Shown here: piece by piece, positions 52,276 to 61,890 of the stretch
How positions within the stretch are numbered: position 1 is the stretch's first letter
Layout of the letters: each line of letters starts with the position of its first letter
Assembly: GCF_026343115.1 (NCBI RefSeq)
Contig: NZ_JAPEMC010000001.1
Location: 5,435,001 to 5,499,000 of the forward strand
Source of the DNA: Streptomyces sp. NBC_00102
GTDB taxonomy: Bacteria; Actinomycetota; Actinomycetes; Streptomycetales; Streptomycetaceae
Length of the DNA stretch: 64,000 nucleotides
Direction of reading: 5' to 3'
The notes under the pieces: generated by a model
Told to the model about the DNA's origin: nothing
Seen by the model: only the letters and a program-made list of their open reading frames with translations
Database searches by the model: none
Translations under genes and position numbers: made by a program

Positions 52276-53193
52276 TCAGAGCCAGCCGGCGAACTCCAGC
52301 GACATCTCGCCGGTCTGCAGACGCCCCTCGGCGAGCGCCCGGGTGCCCGACTCCACGGCCCGGAACAGCGTCCAGCCGTGCAGCCGCTCCTGGCCGACCT
52401 CCAGCGAGTCCGCCAGCTTGCGCACCCGGCGCCGGGCCGTCGCCGGGCCGCCGGTGGAGGCGATCAGGTCCTCCACCCGGTCGCGCACCAGCCGCGCCAG
52501 GTCGTAGGCGCGCTCGCCCACCAGCGGTTCGGGACCGACCGTCAGCCAGGGCACCCGCTCGCCCGAGAGCACCTTGCTCTGCCGGAAGTTGCCGTGCAGC
52601 AGAAGTTCCTCGGCGGGGGCCGCGACCAACTCCTCGCGGACCGCCAGCGCCGCCTCCACCAGGGGGGCCAGCTCCGGTTCGGCGGCGGCGAACTCACGCA
52701 TCGCACCGGTCCGGCGTCCGGTCCGCTCGGCGACCGTCTCGAAGGCATGCCCCTCGGGCGGCGCCACCCAGAGCCTGCGCACCGTGCCCGCCGCCTCCAG
52801 CAGGGCCTTGGCCTCCGGCAGCGAACGCAGCGACACCTCCGGATGGAGGCGCTCCAGCAGCATCCCCGCGCCGGGCGCCTCACCGGGCGCCTCCAGCAGG
52901 CGCACCGAGCCCCAGCCGTTCCAGTGGGCCAGCGCGGCCCGCTCGGCGTCCGGTGCCGCCCCGGGCGGGGCGATCTTCAGCGCGGCAGGGCTGCCGTCCG
53001 CCCGGCGTACCAGCAGGACCACGCTGGTACGCCCGCCGGGGGCGGCCACCCGGTCGACGGAGAGATCCCGGCCGCCGGCGGACAGCTCCGCCTCCACCAG
53101 CGCGCCGAGCGAGCCCAGCCACGCGTCGGCCACGGTCTTCCCGTACTGCTCGTCCAGCGCTCGCACCAGACGCTGCGGCGGTTCGAAACCCAT
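52276..53193 (-). CDS. Kinase-fold (aminoglycoside phosphotransferase-like) protein, probably inactive
   Basis: A 305-residue protein with the layout of APH/streptomycin-6-kinase-like enzymes: an N-lobe with VVLLVRRADGSPAALKIAPPG (Lys that would contact ATP) and a C-lobe. The catalytic loop, normally HGDLHxxNVL, is HGNFRQSKVL from His200, so the base Asp is Asn202 and the Mg-binding Asn is Lys207. The second metal site, normally IDPKPLVG, is VGPEPLVG (Gly220). ATG at 53193 was chosen since the conserved part starts MGFEPPQRLV; upstream frame to 53238 lacks a ribosome binding site. Phosphotransfer looks unlikely. Confidence 0.8.
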   Translation of the reverse strand: MGFEPPQRLVRALDEQYGKTVADAWLGSLGALVEAELSAGGRDLSVDRVAAPGGRTSVVLLVRRADGSPAALKIAPPGAAPDAERAALAHWNGWGSVRLLEAPGEAPGAGMLLERLHPEVSLRSLPEAKALLEAAGTVRRLWVAPPEGHAFETVAERTGRRTGAMREFAAAEPELAPLVEAALAVREELVAAPAEELLLHGNFRQSKVLSGERVPWLTVGPEPLVGERAYDLARLVRDRVEDLIASTGGPATARRRVRKLADSLEVGQERLHGWTLFRAVESGTRALAEGRLQTGEMSLEFAGWL

Positions 53194-53234
53194 ACCTGAC
53201 CTGTACCTTTCCGAGGCCGGCCCAGCGACCCGTC

Positions 53235-53717
53235 TCAATGCGTCCCGGCGGCGCCCGCGGCCTCCGGGGGAGAGGGGGATTCGGTCCCCGCCCGGCCGGC
53301 CCGCTCCGCGAGCCCCGGGAAGGCGGTGCCGGAGCCCCGCCAGCGGGCCGCGCGCACGGCCGCCTCCCGCAGGGCGAGCGCGGCGTCCCGCCGGGCCGTG
53401 CCCTCCGTGGCCCGTACGAGGTCGGCGCAGGCGCCCGCGACGCCGTCCTCCAGGACGGCCGCCAGCCGGAGCGCCGCCGCACCGTCACCCACCGCGAACG
53501 GCAGAGCGTACGCGGCGTCCGCCGCCACCGGGACACCGCCCAGGTCCCGCACCGCGCGGGCCAGCGCGTCGCGCCGGGCCCGGTGCGCGTGGTACGCGCC
53601 CGTCGCCTCGGAGCGGCGGCTGCCGGAGGTGCGCGCCCCGACCACGCCGTAGCCGTACACGGCCGCGTGCTCGGCCGCCAGGGCGGCCTGGGCCGCCTTC
53701 AGTGCCTGGGCCGTCAT
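53235..53717 (-). CDS. DUF4439 ferritin-like protein
   Basis: A 160-residue, mostly helical protein. LKAAQAALAAEHAAVYGYGVVGA begins the first helix with the conserved EHAAVYGYG motif; AHRARRDALARAVRDLGG and YALPFAVGDGAAALRLAAVLEDGVAGACADLVRAT follow. This matches the ferritin-like DUF4439 fold. Whether it binds metal is uncertain because few carboxylate ligands are visible. Its ATG overlaps the stop of the upstream lipoprotein gene (ATGA), so the two are translated together and may act as partners across the membrane. Confidence 0.82.
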   Translation of the reverse strand: MTAQALKAAQAALAAEHAAVYGYGVVGARTSGSRRSEATGAYHAHRARRDALARAVRDLGGVPVAADAAYALPFAVGDGAAALRLAAVLEDGVAGACADLVRATEGTARRDAALALREAAVRAARWRGSGTAFPGLAERAGRAGTESPSPPEAAGAAGTH

Positions 53718-54304
53718 GATGCCGGGGTCTCCTTGGCCAGTTCGGTGAGCAGGTACGCGTGCACGCCGCAGGCGGCGGCGACCGAGGCCAGCAGCCGGGA
53801 GAGCTCCGGTTCCGCCTCCAGCAGCGACGCGGTGTGCGCGTCGCCGGCCCGCCGCGCCTCGGCGGCCAGCTCCTTCAGCGCGGTCCGCGCGTCACCGGCC
53901 GCGGTGGCGGTGCCGACGACCGCCTCGGTGGTGGGTGCGGTGCTCGCTGAGGACACGGGCCCGGGGCTCGTCGGGGCCGGGGCGGACGGGCTCGGCGACG
54001 GAGTGGCGGTGCCCTCGGCGAGTGCCTCGGTGTGCTGCCGTACGGCTGCCCGCAACGGGGCGAGTCCGGCGTCCGTGGCGGGGTGGGCGGCGGCGACCTC
54101 GTCGTACCGCGCCAGCAGAGCGGCGCTGGTCCGTACGGAGGCCGTCCGCAGCCTCTGTTCCGGGCTCGTCCGGGCGGGCCGGGCGGTCCCGGTGTGCCCG
54201 GCCGCCCGCTGTTCCTCGCCGCTGCAGCCCGCAAGCACCGTTCCCGCCGCGAGCGCTCCGGCGGCGGTGAGTGCCCCCCTGCGCGTCGTCCCCGTGCGCC
54301 GCAC
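53714..54304 (-). CDS. Hypothetical lipoprotein coupled to the DUF4439 protein
   Basis: 196 residues from a GTG at 54304 with AAGGAG just upstream; an ATG at 54358 in the same frame has no such site and adds an implausible lead. TTRRGALTAAGALAAGTVLAGC is a signal with an RR pair and a lipobox, so export as a lipoprotein is likely. Two helical segments (QRLRTASVRTSAALLARYDEVAAAHP, and AVRQHTEAL after it) flank a Pro/Ser/Thr-rich linker, and the C-terminal helices end VAAACGVHAYLLTELA. The helical pattern resembles its ferritin-like partner, so a related fold is possible. Confidence 0.75.
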   Translation of the reverse strand: MRRTGTTRRGALTAAGALAAGTVLAGCSGEEQRAAGHTGTARPARTSPEQRLRTASVRTSAALLARYDEVAAAHPATDAGLAPLRAAVRQHTEALAEGTATPSPSPSAPAPTSPGPVSSASTAPTTEAVVGTATAAGDARTALKELAAEARRAGDAHTASLLEAEPELSRLLASVAAACGVHAYLLTELAKETPAS

Positions 54305-54480
54305 TTTTCTCCTTCGGGCTTGAACAAGTCCTGACCGGATCTGTCCTGAAGTGATCACCGCACGCGAGCGTACCCGCGCGAGGGCGGCCTGAGGACGGCA
54401 ACACCCCCCGCGACCGGATACCCTTTGTCCTGACGCACGACGATCCCCACAACAGCAGACGCGGCCGAGGAGTCACCCGG

Positions 54481-54987
54481 ATGAGCACCAACCAGAGCGA
54501 GAGGCTGCGGGGGCTGCTCGAACCGCTCGTCGCTTCTCAGCAGCTCGACCTCGAGGAGATCGAGGTGTCCCGGGCCGGCCGCCGCCGTGTGCTGCGGATC
54601 GTCGTCGACTCGGACGACGGCGTCGAACTCGACGCCTGCGCGGAGCTCAGCCGCTCCCTCTCCGAGAAGCTCGACGAGACGGACGCGATGGGCGAGGACG
54701 AGTACGTCCTGGAAGTGAGCTCGCCGGGCGCGGACCGCCCGTTGACCGAGCACCGCCACTACGTCCGCGCCACCGGCCGGCTGGTCAAGTTCACGCTGAC
54801 CGCCGGGGCGGGCGCCGACGAGCTCATCGCGCGCATTCTGGACGTCGACGACGAGGGCCTCGATCTCGAGATCCCGGGCGTCAAGGGCCGCAAGCCCACC
54901 TCACGCCGGATCGCCTTCGCCGAGATCGCCAAGGCGCGCGTGGAGATCGAATTCAACCGCAAGGACAAGAAGGAAGAGGAGGCGTAG
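54481..54987 (+). CDS. rimP: Ribosome maturation factor RimP
   Basis: A 168-residue protein. The N-terminal domain has [43 protein letters not shown] and [17 protein letters not shown]; the C-terminal SH3-like domain ends with an acidic/lysine tail. It is needed for 30S subunit assembly. ATG at 54481 follows CGAGGAG. The gene is 2 bp upstream of nusA and heads the rimP-nusA-ylxR-infB operon, a classical arrangement. Confidence 0.93.
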   Translation: MSTNQSERLRGLLEPLVASQQLDLEEIEVSRAGRRRVLRIVVDSDDGVELDACAELSRSLSEKLDETDAMGEDEYVLEVSSPGADRPLTEHRHYVRATGRLVKFTLTAGAGADELIARILDVDDEGLDLEIPGVKGRKPTSRRIAFAEIAKARVEIEFNRKDKKEEEA

Positions 54988-54989
54988 CC

Positions 54990-56030
54990 GTGGACATCGA
55001 TGTGAAGCTTCTGAAGGGCTTGGCGCAGGACAAGGGAATCCCGTTCGACGTGCTCGTCGGGGCGATCGAGTCGGCCCTCCTCATCGCGTACCACCGCACG
55101 GACGGCAGCTTCCGCCGGGCGCGCGTGGAGCTGGACCGCAACGGCCACGTCACCGTCTGGGCGACGGAGGACCCGGCCGACCTGGAAGAAGGCCAGGAGG
55201 CCAAGGAGTTCGACGACACCCCGTCCGGCTTCGGCCGGATCGCGGCGACCACCGCCAAGCAGGTCATCCTGCAGCGGCTGCGCGACGCCGAGGACGACCG
55301 GACCTTCGGCGAGTACGCGGGCCACGAGGGTGACGTCGTCACCGGCGTGGTCCAGCAGGGCAAGGACCCGCGCAACGTCCTCGTCGACATCGGCAAGCTC
55401 GAAGCCATCCTGCCGGTGCAGGAGCAGGTGCCGGGCGAGGAGTACACCCACGGTCTGCGGCTGCGCACCTACGTCGTCCGGGTGGCCAAGGGTGTCCGCG
55501 GCCCGTCCGTGACACTGTCGCGGACCCACCCCAACCTGGTGAAGAAGCTCTTCGCGCTGGAGGTCCCGGAGATCGCCGACGGTTCCGTCGAGATCTGCGC
55601 CATCGCCCGCGAGGCCGGCCACCGCACCAAGATCGCGGTCCGCTCCACCCGTTCGGGGCTCAACCCCAAGGGCGCGTGCATCGGTCCGATGGGCGGCCGT
55701 GTCCGCAACGTCATGGCCGAGCTGCACGGCGAGAAGATCGACATCGTGGACTGGTCCGACGACCCGGCCGAGATGGTCGCCAACGCGCTGTCCCCCGCAC
55801 GGGTGAGCAAGGTCGAGGTCGTTGACCTCGGCGCCCGCTCCGCCCGGGTGACCGTGCCCGACTACCAGCTCTCCCTGGCGATCGGCAAGGAGGGGCAGAA
55901 CGCCCGTCTGGCCGCCCGCCTCACCGGCTGGCGCATCGACATCCGCCCGGACACCGAGACGGACGAGGAGCGCGACGTCGCCGACCGCGAGCGGGCCGAG
56001 CGGGCCCGGGAGCGTTCCGAGCGCGGCTGA
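54990..56030 (+). CDS. nusA: Transcription termination/antitermination factor NusA
   Basis: A 346-residue NusA of the short actinobacterial type, without the C-terminal AR1/AR2 repeats. It has the N-terminal RNA polymerase-binding domain, an S1 domain ([30 protein letters not shown]), KH1 ([39 protein letters not shown]) and KH2 ([23 protein letters not shown]). GTG at 54990 lies right after the rimP stop with AGAGGAGG upstream. Followed by a 246-bp gap before ylxR. Confidence 0.94.
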   Translation: MDIDVKLLKGLAQDKGIPFDVLVGAIESALLIAYHRTDGSFRRARVELDRNGHVTVWATEDPADLEEGQEAKEFDDTPSGFGRIAATTAKQVILQRLRDAEDDRTFGEYAGHEGDVVTGVVQQGKDPRNVLVDIGKLEAILPVQEQVPGEEYTHGLRLRTYVVRVAKGVRGPSVTLSRTHPNLVKKLFALEVPEIADGSVEICAIAREAGHRTKIAVRSTRSGLNPKGACIGPMGGRVRNVMAELHGEKIDIVDWSDDPAEMVANALSPARVSKVEVVDLGARSARVTVPDYQLSLAIGKEGQNARLAARLTGWRIDIRPDTETDEERDVADRERAERARERSERG

Positions 56031-56276
56031 CCGCCGGACTCACCGGCCGCCGGGAACCGTATGCCCCTCCGGGGCTTCCCTCCGAGGCTTCCCTCCGGGG
56101 GCCGGCAGCCGAGCCACCGGGGTGGTGCGCTCTGTTCGAGGGGCGCACCCCGGTGGGACCGGGCCCCACGGGCCGCGAGGAATAGATCGACGCGGGAATC
56201 CGCTGAAGATCACCACAACATCCGTTCGATTTTTGCCCCAAAGGGGTGAGGTCGGCGCGGGGAGGTAGACTTAGCC

Positions 56277-56564
56277 GTGTCTGGCCGGACGCAAGCCCGC
56301 GCTTGTCCCGAGCGCACCTGTGTGGGATGCCGGGAGCGAGCGGCCAAGAGCGAGTTGCTGCGCATCGTGGTGGACGAGGGCGCTTGTGCGCCCGATCCAC
56401 GCGGTACGCTGCCCGGCCGGGGTGCGTATGTGCACCCGGCATCTGTCTGTCTCGACCTGGCGGTCCGCCGCCGGGCATTCCCCCGGGCCTTCAAGGCCAA
56501 GGGGCCGTTCGACACCTCCGCGTTGCAGCGGTTCGTCGAGCGGGTGACACCGCAGGACAAGTGA
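56277..56564 (+). CDS. ylxR: YlxR-family RNA-binding protein (DUF448)
   Basis: A 95-residue protein. The family signature is RTCVGCRERAAKSELLRIVVDEGACAPDPRGTLPGRGAYVHP, followed by RRRAFPRAFKAKG. YlxR proteins bind RNA and, in some bacteria, RNase P. GTG at 56277, with GGAGG about 12 nt upstream. The gap before it contains a CCCC/GGGG mini-hairpin and a TAGACT that could serve as a -10 box. The order nusA-ylxR-infB is conserved. Confidence 0.92.
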   Translation: MSGRTQARACPERTCVGCRERAAKSELLRIVVDEGACAPDPRGTLPGRGAYVHPASVCLDLAVRRRAFPRAFKAKGPFDTSALQRFVERVTPQDK

Positions 56565-56629
56565 AAGTGAACGGCACGGGTCCCCGTGCGGTCAGGTACC
56601 TCGCGAGTTGGAAGTAGGTCGAGATTGCG

Positions 56630-56672
56630 ATGAGCACTCGATGAGTACGCGATGAGTACGCCCATGAAGTAG
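56630..56672 (+). other. Chain of three overlapping mini-ORFs in the infB leader
   Basis: ATG-AGC-ACT-CGA-TGA (56630-56644), ATG-AGT-ACG-CGA-TGA (56641-56655) and ATG-AGT-ACG-CCC-ATG-AAG-TAG (56652-56672). Each overlaps the next by ATGA, giving peptides MSTR, MSTR and MSTPMK. They arise from an 11-nt near-repeat. No strong ribosome binding site precedes the first. Possible leader-peptide control of infB, or repeat expansion only. Confidence 0.4.
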
Positions 56673-56676
56673 CGAC

Positions 56677-56697
56677 GGTCCGGCGGTAACCCGGACC
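56677..56697 (+). promoter_or_regulatory. Hairpin directly upstream of the infB ribosome binding site
   Basis: A perfect 7-bp stem GGTCCGG/CCGGACC (56677-56683 with 56691-56697) and 7-nt loop, 3 nt before AAAGGAG. It could limit initiation or mark the end of the mini-ORF region. Confidence 0.45.
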
Positions 56698-56710
56698 TAA
56701 AAGGAGCGAA

Positions 56711-59700
56711 GTGGCTAAGGTCCGGGTATACGAACTCGCCAAGGAGTTCGGCGTCGAGAGCAAGGTCGTCATGGCCAAGCTCCAAGAACTCGGTGAATTC
56801 GTCCGTTCGGCGTCCTCGACGATCGAGGCGCCGGTTGTACGCAAGTTGACTGACGCACTGCAGGGGCCCGGCGGCAACGCCGGCAAGTCCGCTGCCAAGC
56901 CGGGAGCGCCTCGCAAGGCCGCCCCCGCCAAGCCCGCCGCGCCCTCCCCGGCCGCTGCGGCACGTCCCGCTGCCCCCAAGCCCGGCGCACCGGCTCCCAA
57001 GCCTGCCGCCGAGCCTGAGACCAGCGCCCCCGCGGCTCCGGCCGCCCCGTCGGCCGGTCCCCGTCCGGGCCCGCGTCCGGCTCCCCGGCCCGCCCCGGTG
57101 ACCCCGGTCCCCGTCGCCGAGTTCTCGGCGCCGGCCCCGGCCCAGCCGGCCGCGCCCCAGCAGCCCCAGGCCCCGCGTCCCGCGGGTGCCACTCCGGGTC
57201 CGCGCCCCGCCTCCGCCCGTCCGGCCCCGGCCGGCGGCCAGCGTGACGGCGGACAGCGCGACAACCGCGGCGAGCGTGGCGGCGACCGCCCCGCCCGTCC
57301 CGCCGGCCAGGGCGCCCCGCGTCCCGGCGGCGCACGTCCGGCCGGTCCCCGTCCGGGCAACAACCCCTTCACCTCCGGCGGTTCCACCGGCATGGCGCGC
57401 CCCCAGGCGCCCCGTCCCGGCGGTGCCCCGCGCCCCGGTGGGCAGGAGCGCCCCGGCGCCCCGCGCCCGCAGGGCAACACCGGTGGTCCCGGCGGCGCTC
57501 CGCGTCCGCAGGGCCCCCAGGGCGGTGCTCGTCCGAGCCCGGGCGGGATGCCCCGTCCGCAGGCTCCGCGTCCCGGCGCTCCCGCCGGTAACCGTCCGAA
57601 CCCCGGCATGATGCCGCAGCGTCCCGCTGCGGGTCCGCGTCCCGGCGGTGGCCCCGGCGGTGGCCGCGGTCCCGGCGGCGGTGCGGGTCGTCCCGGCGGC
57701 GCCGGCGGTGCCGGTCGTCCCGGTGGCGGCGGCTTCGCGGGTCGTCCCGGTGGCGGCGGCGGTGGCGGCTTCGCCGGCCGTCCGGCCGGTCCCGGCGGTG
57801 GCGGCGGCGGTGCCGGTCGTCCCGGCGGCGGTGGCGGCGGCTTCGGCGGTCGTCCCGGCTTCGGTGGACGTCCCGGCGGCCCCGGTGGCCGTGGTGGCAC
57901 ACAGGGTGCGTTCGGCCGTCCCGGCGGTCCGGCGCGTCGTGGTCGCAAGTCGAAGCGGCAGAGGCGCCAGGAGTACGAGGCCATGCAGGCCCCGTCGGTC
58001 GGCGGCGTGATGCTGCCTCGCGGCAACGGACAGTCCGTCCGCCTGTCGCGCGGTGCCTCGCTCACCGACTTCGCCGAGAAGATCGGCGCCAACCCGGCGT
58101 CGCTCGTCGGCGTGATGATGAACCTCGGCGAGATGGTCACCGCCACGCAGTCCGTCTCCGACGAGACGCTGAAGCTCCTCGCGGACGAGATGAACTTCGT
58201 CCTCGAGATCGTCAGCCCGGAGGAGGAGGACCGCGAGCTGCTCGAGTCCTTCGACATCGAGTTCGGCGAGGACGAGGGCGGCGAGGAATCGCTCATCCCG
58301 CGTCCGCCGGTCGTGACCGTCATGGGTCACGTCGACCACGGTAAGACCCGACTCCTCGACGCGATCCGCAAGACGAACGTCGTCGCGGGCGAGGCCGGCG
58401 GCATCACCCAGCACATCGGTGCCTACCAGGTCTCCGCCGAGGTCAACGGCGAGGACCGGAAGATCACCTTCATCGACACCCCGGGTCACGAGGCGTTCAC
58501 CGCCATGCGTGCCCGTGGTGCGAAGTCGACCGACATCGCGATCCTCGTGGTGGCGGCCAACGACGGTGTGATGCCCCAGACGATCGAGGCGCTGAACCAC
58601 GCCAAGGCGGCCGACGTGCCGATCGTGGTCGCGGTCAACAAGATCGACGTCGAGGGTGCCGACCCGGTCAAGGTGCGCGGTCAGCTCACCGAGTTCGGTC
58701 TGGTGGCCGAGGAGTACGGCGGCGACACCATGTTCGTCGACATCTCCGCCAAGCAGGGTCTCAACATCGACTCCCTGCTGGAGGCCGTCGTCCTCACCGC
58801 CGACGCCTCGCTCGACCTGCGGGCCAACCCGGAGCAGGACGCGCAGGGTATTGCGATCGAGTCCCACCTCGACCGCGGTCGCGGTGCCGTCGCCACCGTC
58901 CTGGTGCAGCGAGGCACGCTGCGGGTCGGCGACACGATGGTCGTGGGCGACGCCTACGGCCGAGTCCGCGCCATGCTCGACGACAAGGGCGAGAACGTCG
59001 AGGAAGCGGGTCCGTCGACCCCCGTCCTCGTCCTCGGTCTCACCAACGTCCCGGGTGCCGGCGACAACTTCCTGGTCGTCGACGAGGACCGCACGGCCCG
59101 GCAGATCGCCGAGAAGCGTGCGGCCCGCGAGCGCAACGCCAACTTCGCCCGCAAGGGTGTCCGGTTCTCCCTGGAGAACCTCGACGAGGCGCTCAAGGCC
59201 GGTCTGGTCCAGGAACTCAACCTCATCATCAAGGGCGACGCGTCCGGTTCGGTGGAGGCCCTCGAGTCCTCGCTGCTCCAGCTCGACGTCGGCGACGAGG
59301 TCGACATCCGGATCCTGCACCGCGGTGTGGGTGCGGTCACCGAGTCGGACATCAACCTGGCGACCGGCTCCGACGCCATCGTGATCGGCTTCAACGTGCG
59401 TGCCGCAGGGCGCGCGCAGCAGATGGCCGAGCGCGAGGGCGTGGACGTCCGGTACTACTCGGTCATCTACCAGGCGATCGAAGAGATCGAAGCGGCCCTC
59501 AAGGGCATGCTCAAGCCGGAGTACGAAGAGGTCGAGCTCGGTACGGCGGAGATCCGCGAGGTCTTCCGCTCGTCCAAGCTGGGCAACATCGCCGGTGTCC
59601 TGGTCCGGTCCGGCGAGGTCAAGCGCAACACCAAGGCGCGCCTGCTCCGCGACGGCAAGGTCATCGCGGAGAACCTCAACATCTCCGGTCTGCGCCGCTT

Positions 59701-59824
59701 CAAGGACGACGTCACCGAGATCCGCGAAGGCTTCGAGGGCGGTATCAACCTCGGAAACTTCAACGACATCAAGATCGACGACGTCATCGCGACGTACGAG
59801 ATGCGCGAGAAGCCGCGAGGCTGA
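56711..59824 (+). CDS. infB: Translation initiation factor IF-2
   Basis: 1037 residues. The N-terminal IF2N domain ([24 protein letters not shown]) is followed by about 360 residues of Pro/Ala/Gly/Arg-rich low complexity, ending in long GGG-rich runs. A second IF2N-like region is near 440-490. The GTPase domain has G1 GHVDHGKT near residue 538, DTPGHEAF (G3) and NKID (G4). Domains II-IV follow to residue 1037. It places initiator tRNA on the 30S subunit. GTG at 56711 is preceded by AAAAGGAG. The long disordered arm is normal for Streptomyces. Confidence 0.95.
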   Translation: MAKVRVYELAKEFGVESKVVMAKLQELGEFVRSASSTIEAPVVRKLTDALQGPGGNAGKSAAKPGAPRKAAPAKPAAPSPAAAARPAAPKPGAPAPKPAAEPETSAPAAPAAPSAGPRPGPRPAPRPAPVTPVPVAEFSAPAPAQPAAPQQPQAPRPAGATPGPRPASARPAPAGGQRDGGQRDNRGERGGDRPARPAGQGAPRPGGARPAGPRPGNNPFTSGGSTGMARPQAPRPGGAPRPGGQERPGAPRPQGNTGGPGGAPRPQGPQGGARPSPGGMPRPQAPRPGAPAGNRPNPGMMPQRPAAGPRPGGGPGGGRGPGGGAGRPGGAGGAGRPGGGGFAGRPGGGGGGGFAGRPAGPGGGGGGAGRPGGGGGGFGGRPGFGGRPGGPGGRGGTQGAFGRPGGPARRGRKSKRQRRQEYEAMQAPSVGGVMLPRGNGQSVRLSRGASLTDFAEKIGANPASLVGVMMNLGEMVTATQSVSDETLKLLADEMNFVLEIVSPEEEDRELLESFDIEFGEDEGGEESLIPRPPVVTVMGHVDHGKTRLLDAIRKTNVVAGEAGGITQHIGAYQVSAEVNGEDRKITFIDTPGHEAFTAMRARGAKSTDIAILVVAANDGVMPQTIEALNHAKAADVPIVVAVNKIDVEGADPVKVRGQLTEFGLVAEEYGGDTMFVDISAKQGLNIDSLLEAVVLTADASLDLRANPEQDAQGIAIESHLDRGRGAVATVLVQRGTLRVGDTMVVGDAYGRVRAMLDDKGENVEEAGPSTPVLVLGLTNVPGAGDNFLVVDEDRTARQIAEKRAARERNANFARKGVRFSLENLDEALKAGLVQELNLIIKGDASGSVEALESSLLQLDVGDEVDIRILHRGVGAVTESDINLATGSDAIVIGFNVRAAGRAQQMAEREGVDVRYYSVIYQAIEEIEAALKGMLKPEYEEVELGTAEIREVFRSSKLGNIAGVLVRSGEVKRNTKARLLRDGKVIAENLNISGLRRFKDDVTEIREGFEGGINLGNFNDIKIDDVIATYEMREKPRG

Positions 59825-59840
59825 TCCGTACCTCAACAGT

Positions 59841-59882
59841 CGGGGCCGATCGACGGGTGAGAATTCCCGTCGATCGGCCCCG
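59841..59882 (+). terminator. Hairpin terminator after infB
   Basis: A perfect 17-bp stem (59841-59857 with 59866-59882) and 8-nt loop, 17 bp past the stop. Confidence 0.8.
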
Positions 59883-59962
59883 GCCGTTCCGTGTACGGTT
59901 CTGGTGTTGCCGCCAAGCGTGAGCGGGACACGAACCCGAACCGGCGGGACATCCGGGCATCC

Positions 59963-60259
59963 ATGTATGTGGGGACTCTGTCCTTCGATCTGCTCCTCGG
60001 CGACGTACGGTCGTTGAAGGAGAAGCGTTCCATCGTCCGGCCGATCGTCGCCGAGCTCCAGCGCAGATTCGCGGTGAGCGTGGCGGAGACGGGCGATCAG
60101 GATCTCCATCGCAGGGCCGAAATCGGCCTCGCCGTGGTCTCCGGGGAAACCCGGCACCTCACAGACGTGCTGGACCGGTGCGAGCGACTCGTCGCCGGCC
60201 GGCCGGAAGTGGAGCTGCTGTCCGTACGGCGGCGGCTGCACAGCGACGAAGACGATTGA
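59963..60259 (+). CDS. ylxP: DUF503 protein (YlxP-like)
   Basis: A 98-residue small protein: [61 protein letters not shown]. The LKEKRS and EIGLA segments are typical of DUF503/YlxP, found next to infB and rbfA in many bacteria. ATG at 59963 was chosen for the family start; the frame is open to 59891 but that part lacks conservation-like sequence. A 23-nt gap separates it from rbfA, so they are likely co-transcribed. A function in 30S maturation is suspected from location only. Confidence 0.85.
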   Translation: MYVGTLSFDLLLGDVRSLKEKRSIVRPIVAELQRRFAVSVAETGDQDLHRRAEIGLAVVSGETRHLTDVLDRCERLVAGRPEVELLSVRRRLHSDEDD

Positions 60260-60282
60260 GCAAGGCAGAAGGAGACGGACCA

Positions 60283-60726
60283 GTGGCCGACAACGCGCGG
60301 GCTAAGAAGCTGGCGGACCTCATCCAGCAGGTGGTCGCGGAGAAACTGCAGCGCGGGATCAAGGACCCCCGGCTGGGCACCCACGTGACGATCACGGACA
60401 CCCGTGTCACCGGTGACCTGCGGGAGGCCACGGTCTTCTACACGGTCTACGGCGACGACGAGGAGCGGGCCGGCGCGGCGGCCGGCCTGGAGAGCGCCAA
60501 GGGCGTGCTCCGGTCGGCGGTCGGGGCGGCGGCGGGGACGAAGTTCACCCCCACCCTCGCCTTCGTGGCGGACGCCCTGCCGGGCAACGCCAAGGCGATC
60601 GAGGACCTCCTCGACCAGGTACGGGCCTCGGACGCCAGGGTGCGCGAGGCGTCCTCGGGCGCCACGTACGCCGGCGGCGCCGACCCGTACCGCAAGGCGG
60701 AGGACGAGGACGACACCTCCGCATGA
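60283..60726 (+). CDS. rbfA: Ribosome-binding factor A
   Basis: 147 residues. The core fold is [52 protein letters not shown], followed by [30 protein letters not shown]. It assists late 30S assembly at the 16S 5' end. GTG at 60283 is 8 nt after AGGAG; the frame upstream to 60178 overlaps ylxP and is unlikely to be used. The stop overlaps truB by ATGA. A short acidic tail is typical of actinobacteria. Confidence 0.93.
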   Translation: MADNARAKKLADLIQQVVAEKLQRGIKDPRLGTHVTITDTRVTGDLREATVFYTVYGDDEERAGAAAGLESAKGVLRSAVGAAAGTKFTPTLAFVADALPGNAKAIEDLLDQVRASDARVREASSGATYAGGADPYRKAEDEDDTSA

Positions 60727-61622
60727 CAGAGCAGATCAAGACGCCGGACGGCCTTGTCATCGTCGACAAGCCGTCCGGCTTCACTTCGCACGACGTCGTC
60801 GCCAAGATGCGCGGCATCGCCCGCACCCGCCGTGTCGGCCACGCCGGCACGCTGGACCCGATGGCGACCGGGGTGCTGGTGCTCGGCGTGGAGCGGGCCA
60901 CCAAGCTGCTCGGCCACCTCGCGCTCACCGAGAAGGAGTACCTCGGTACGATCCGGCTCGGCCAGGACACCGTCACCGACGACGCCGAGGGCGAGATCAC
61001 CTCGTCCACCGACGCCTCGGCGGTCACCCGTGAGGGCATCGACGCCGGGGTCGCCGCGCTGACCGGACCGATCATGCAGGTCCCGTCCAAGGTCAGCGCC
61101 ATCAAGATCGACGGCAAGCGCTCGTACGCCAGGGTGCGCGGCGGCGAGGAGTTCGAGATCCCGGCCCGTCCGGTGACCGTCTCCTCCTTCCGGGTCTACG
61201 ACGTCCGCGAGGCGGTCGCCGAGGACGGCACCCCGGTGCTGGACCTGGTCGTCTCCGTCGTCTGCTCCTCGGGGACGTACATCCGGGCCCTCGCCCGGGA
61301 CCTCGGCGCCGGGCTCGGCGTCGGCGGGCACCTGACCGCGCTGCGGCGCACCCGGGTCGGCCCGTACGGCATCGACACGGCCCGGACGCTCGACCAGCAC
61401 CAGCAGGAACTGACCGTGATGCCGGTGGCCGAGGCCGCCGCTTCGGCGTTCCCGCGCTGGGACGTCGACGAGAAGCGGGCCAAGCTGCTGCTGAACGGGG
61501 TCCGGCTGGACATGCCGGCGTACCCGCCGGGGCCGGTCGCGGTCTTCGGACCGGACGGCACCTTCCTCGTGCTGGTGGAGGAGGAGAAGGGCAAGACCAA
61601 GAGCCTCGCCGTCTTCGCCTGA
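60723..61622 (+). CDS. truB: tRNA pseudouridine(55) synthase TruB
   Basis: 299 residues. The N-terminal [46 protein letters not shown] carries the catalytic Asp in [31 protein letters not shown] and [33 protein letters not shown] are further conserved segments, and a C-terminal PUA-like domain follows. It makes the T-loop pseudouridine-55 of tRNAs. Its start overlaps the rbfA stop (ATGA). A long perfect hairpin ends the operon. Confidence 0.94.
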   Translation: MTEQIKTPDGLVIVDKPSGFTSHDVVAKMRGIARTRRVGHAGTLDPMATGVLVLGVERATKLLGHLALTEKEYLGTIRLGQDTVTDDAEGEITSSTDASAVTREGIDAGVAALTGPIMQVPSKVSAIKIDGKRSYARVRGGEEFEIPARPVTVSSFRVYDVREAVAEDGTPVLDLVVSVVCSSGTYIRALARDLGAGLGVGGHLTALRRTRVGPYGIDTARTLDQHQQELTVMPVAEAAASAFPRWDVDEKRAKLLLNGVRLDMPAYPPGPVAVFGPDGTFLVLVEEEKGKTKSLAVFA

Positions 61623-61669
61623 GCCTTCCGGCCCCGTACGTCTCTCCTCCTGGCACGGATCTCTTCGCG

Positions 61670-61713
61670 CGGCCTGTTTCCCGTCCGGTGCGCACCGGAC
61701 GGGAAACAGGCCG
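61670..61713 (+). terminator. Near-perfect long hairpin after truB
   Basis: A 44-bp perfect palindrome (61670-61691 with 61692-61713), which as RNA folds into about a 20-bp stem with a 4-nt loop, 47 bp past the stop. Confidence 0.85.
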
Positions 61714-61890
61714 TTTCCGTGGAGCGGACCCCCCGTCCCTCCACGAACCCCCCTCCGCCGAGCACTCTGTCCATCCCGCCCCCCGAACTCACCCCAATGG
61801 ACGGGCGCTCGGAGTGAATCGGGGGCGTGAAGGGGCGCATTCACCCGTTCTGGCCTATCGGGCCGCCTCCGCCCGCCTACCTTCTCAACC

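Noticed and set aside
52276..53193. An antibiotic-resistance aminoglycoside phosphotransferase
   Set aside because: The catalytic loop and metal ligands are replaced, and no resistance or biosynthetic genes surround it.
56210..60241. A 1343-codon open frame on the minus strand opposite infB
   Set aside because: It mirrors the low-complexity IF-2 arm and shows no recognisable domain; infB on the other strand is certain.
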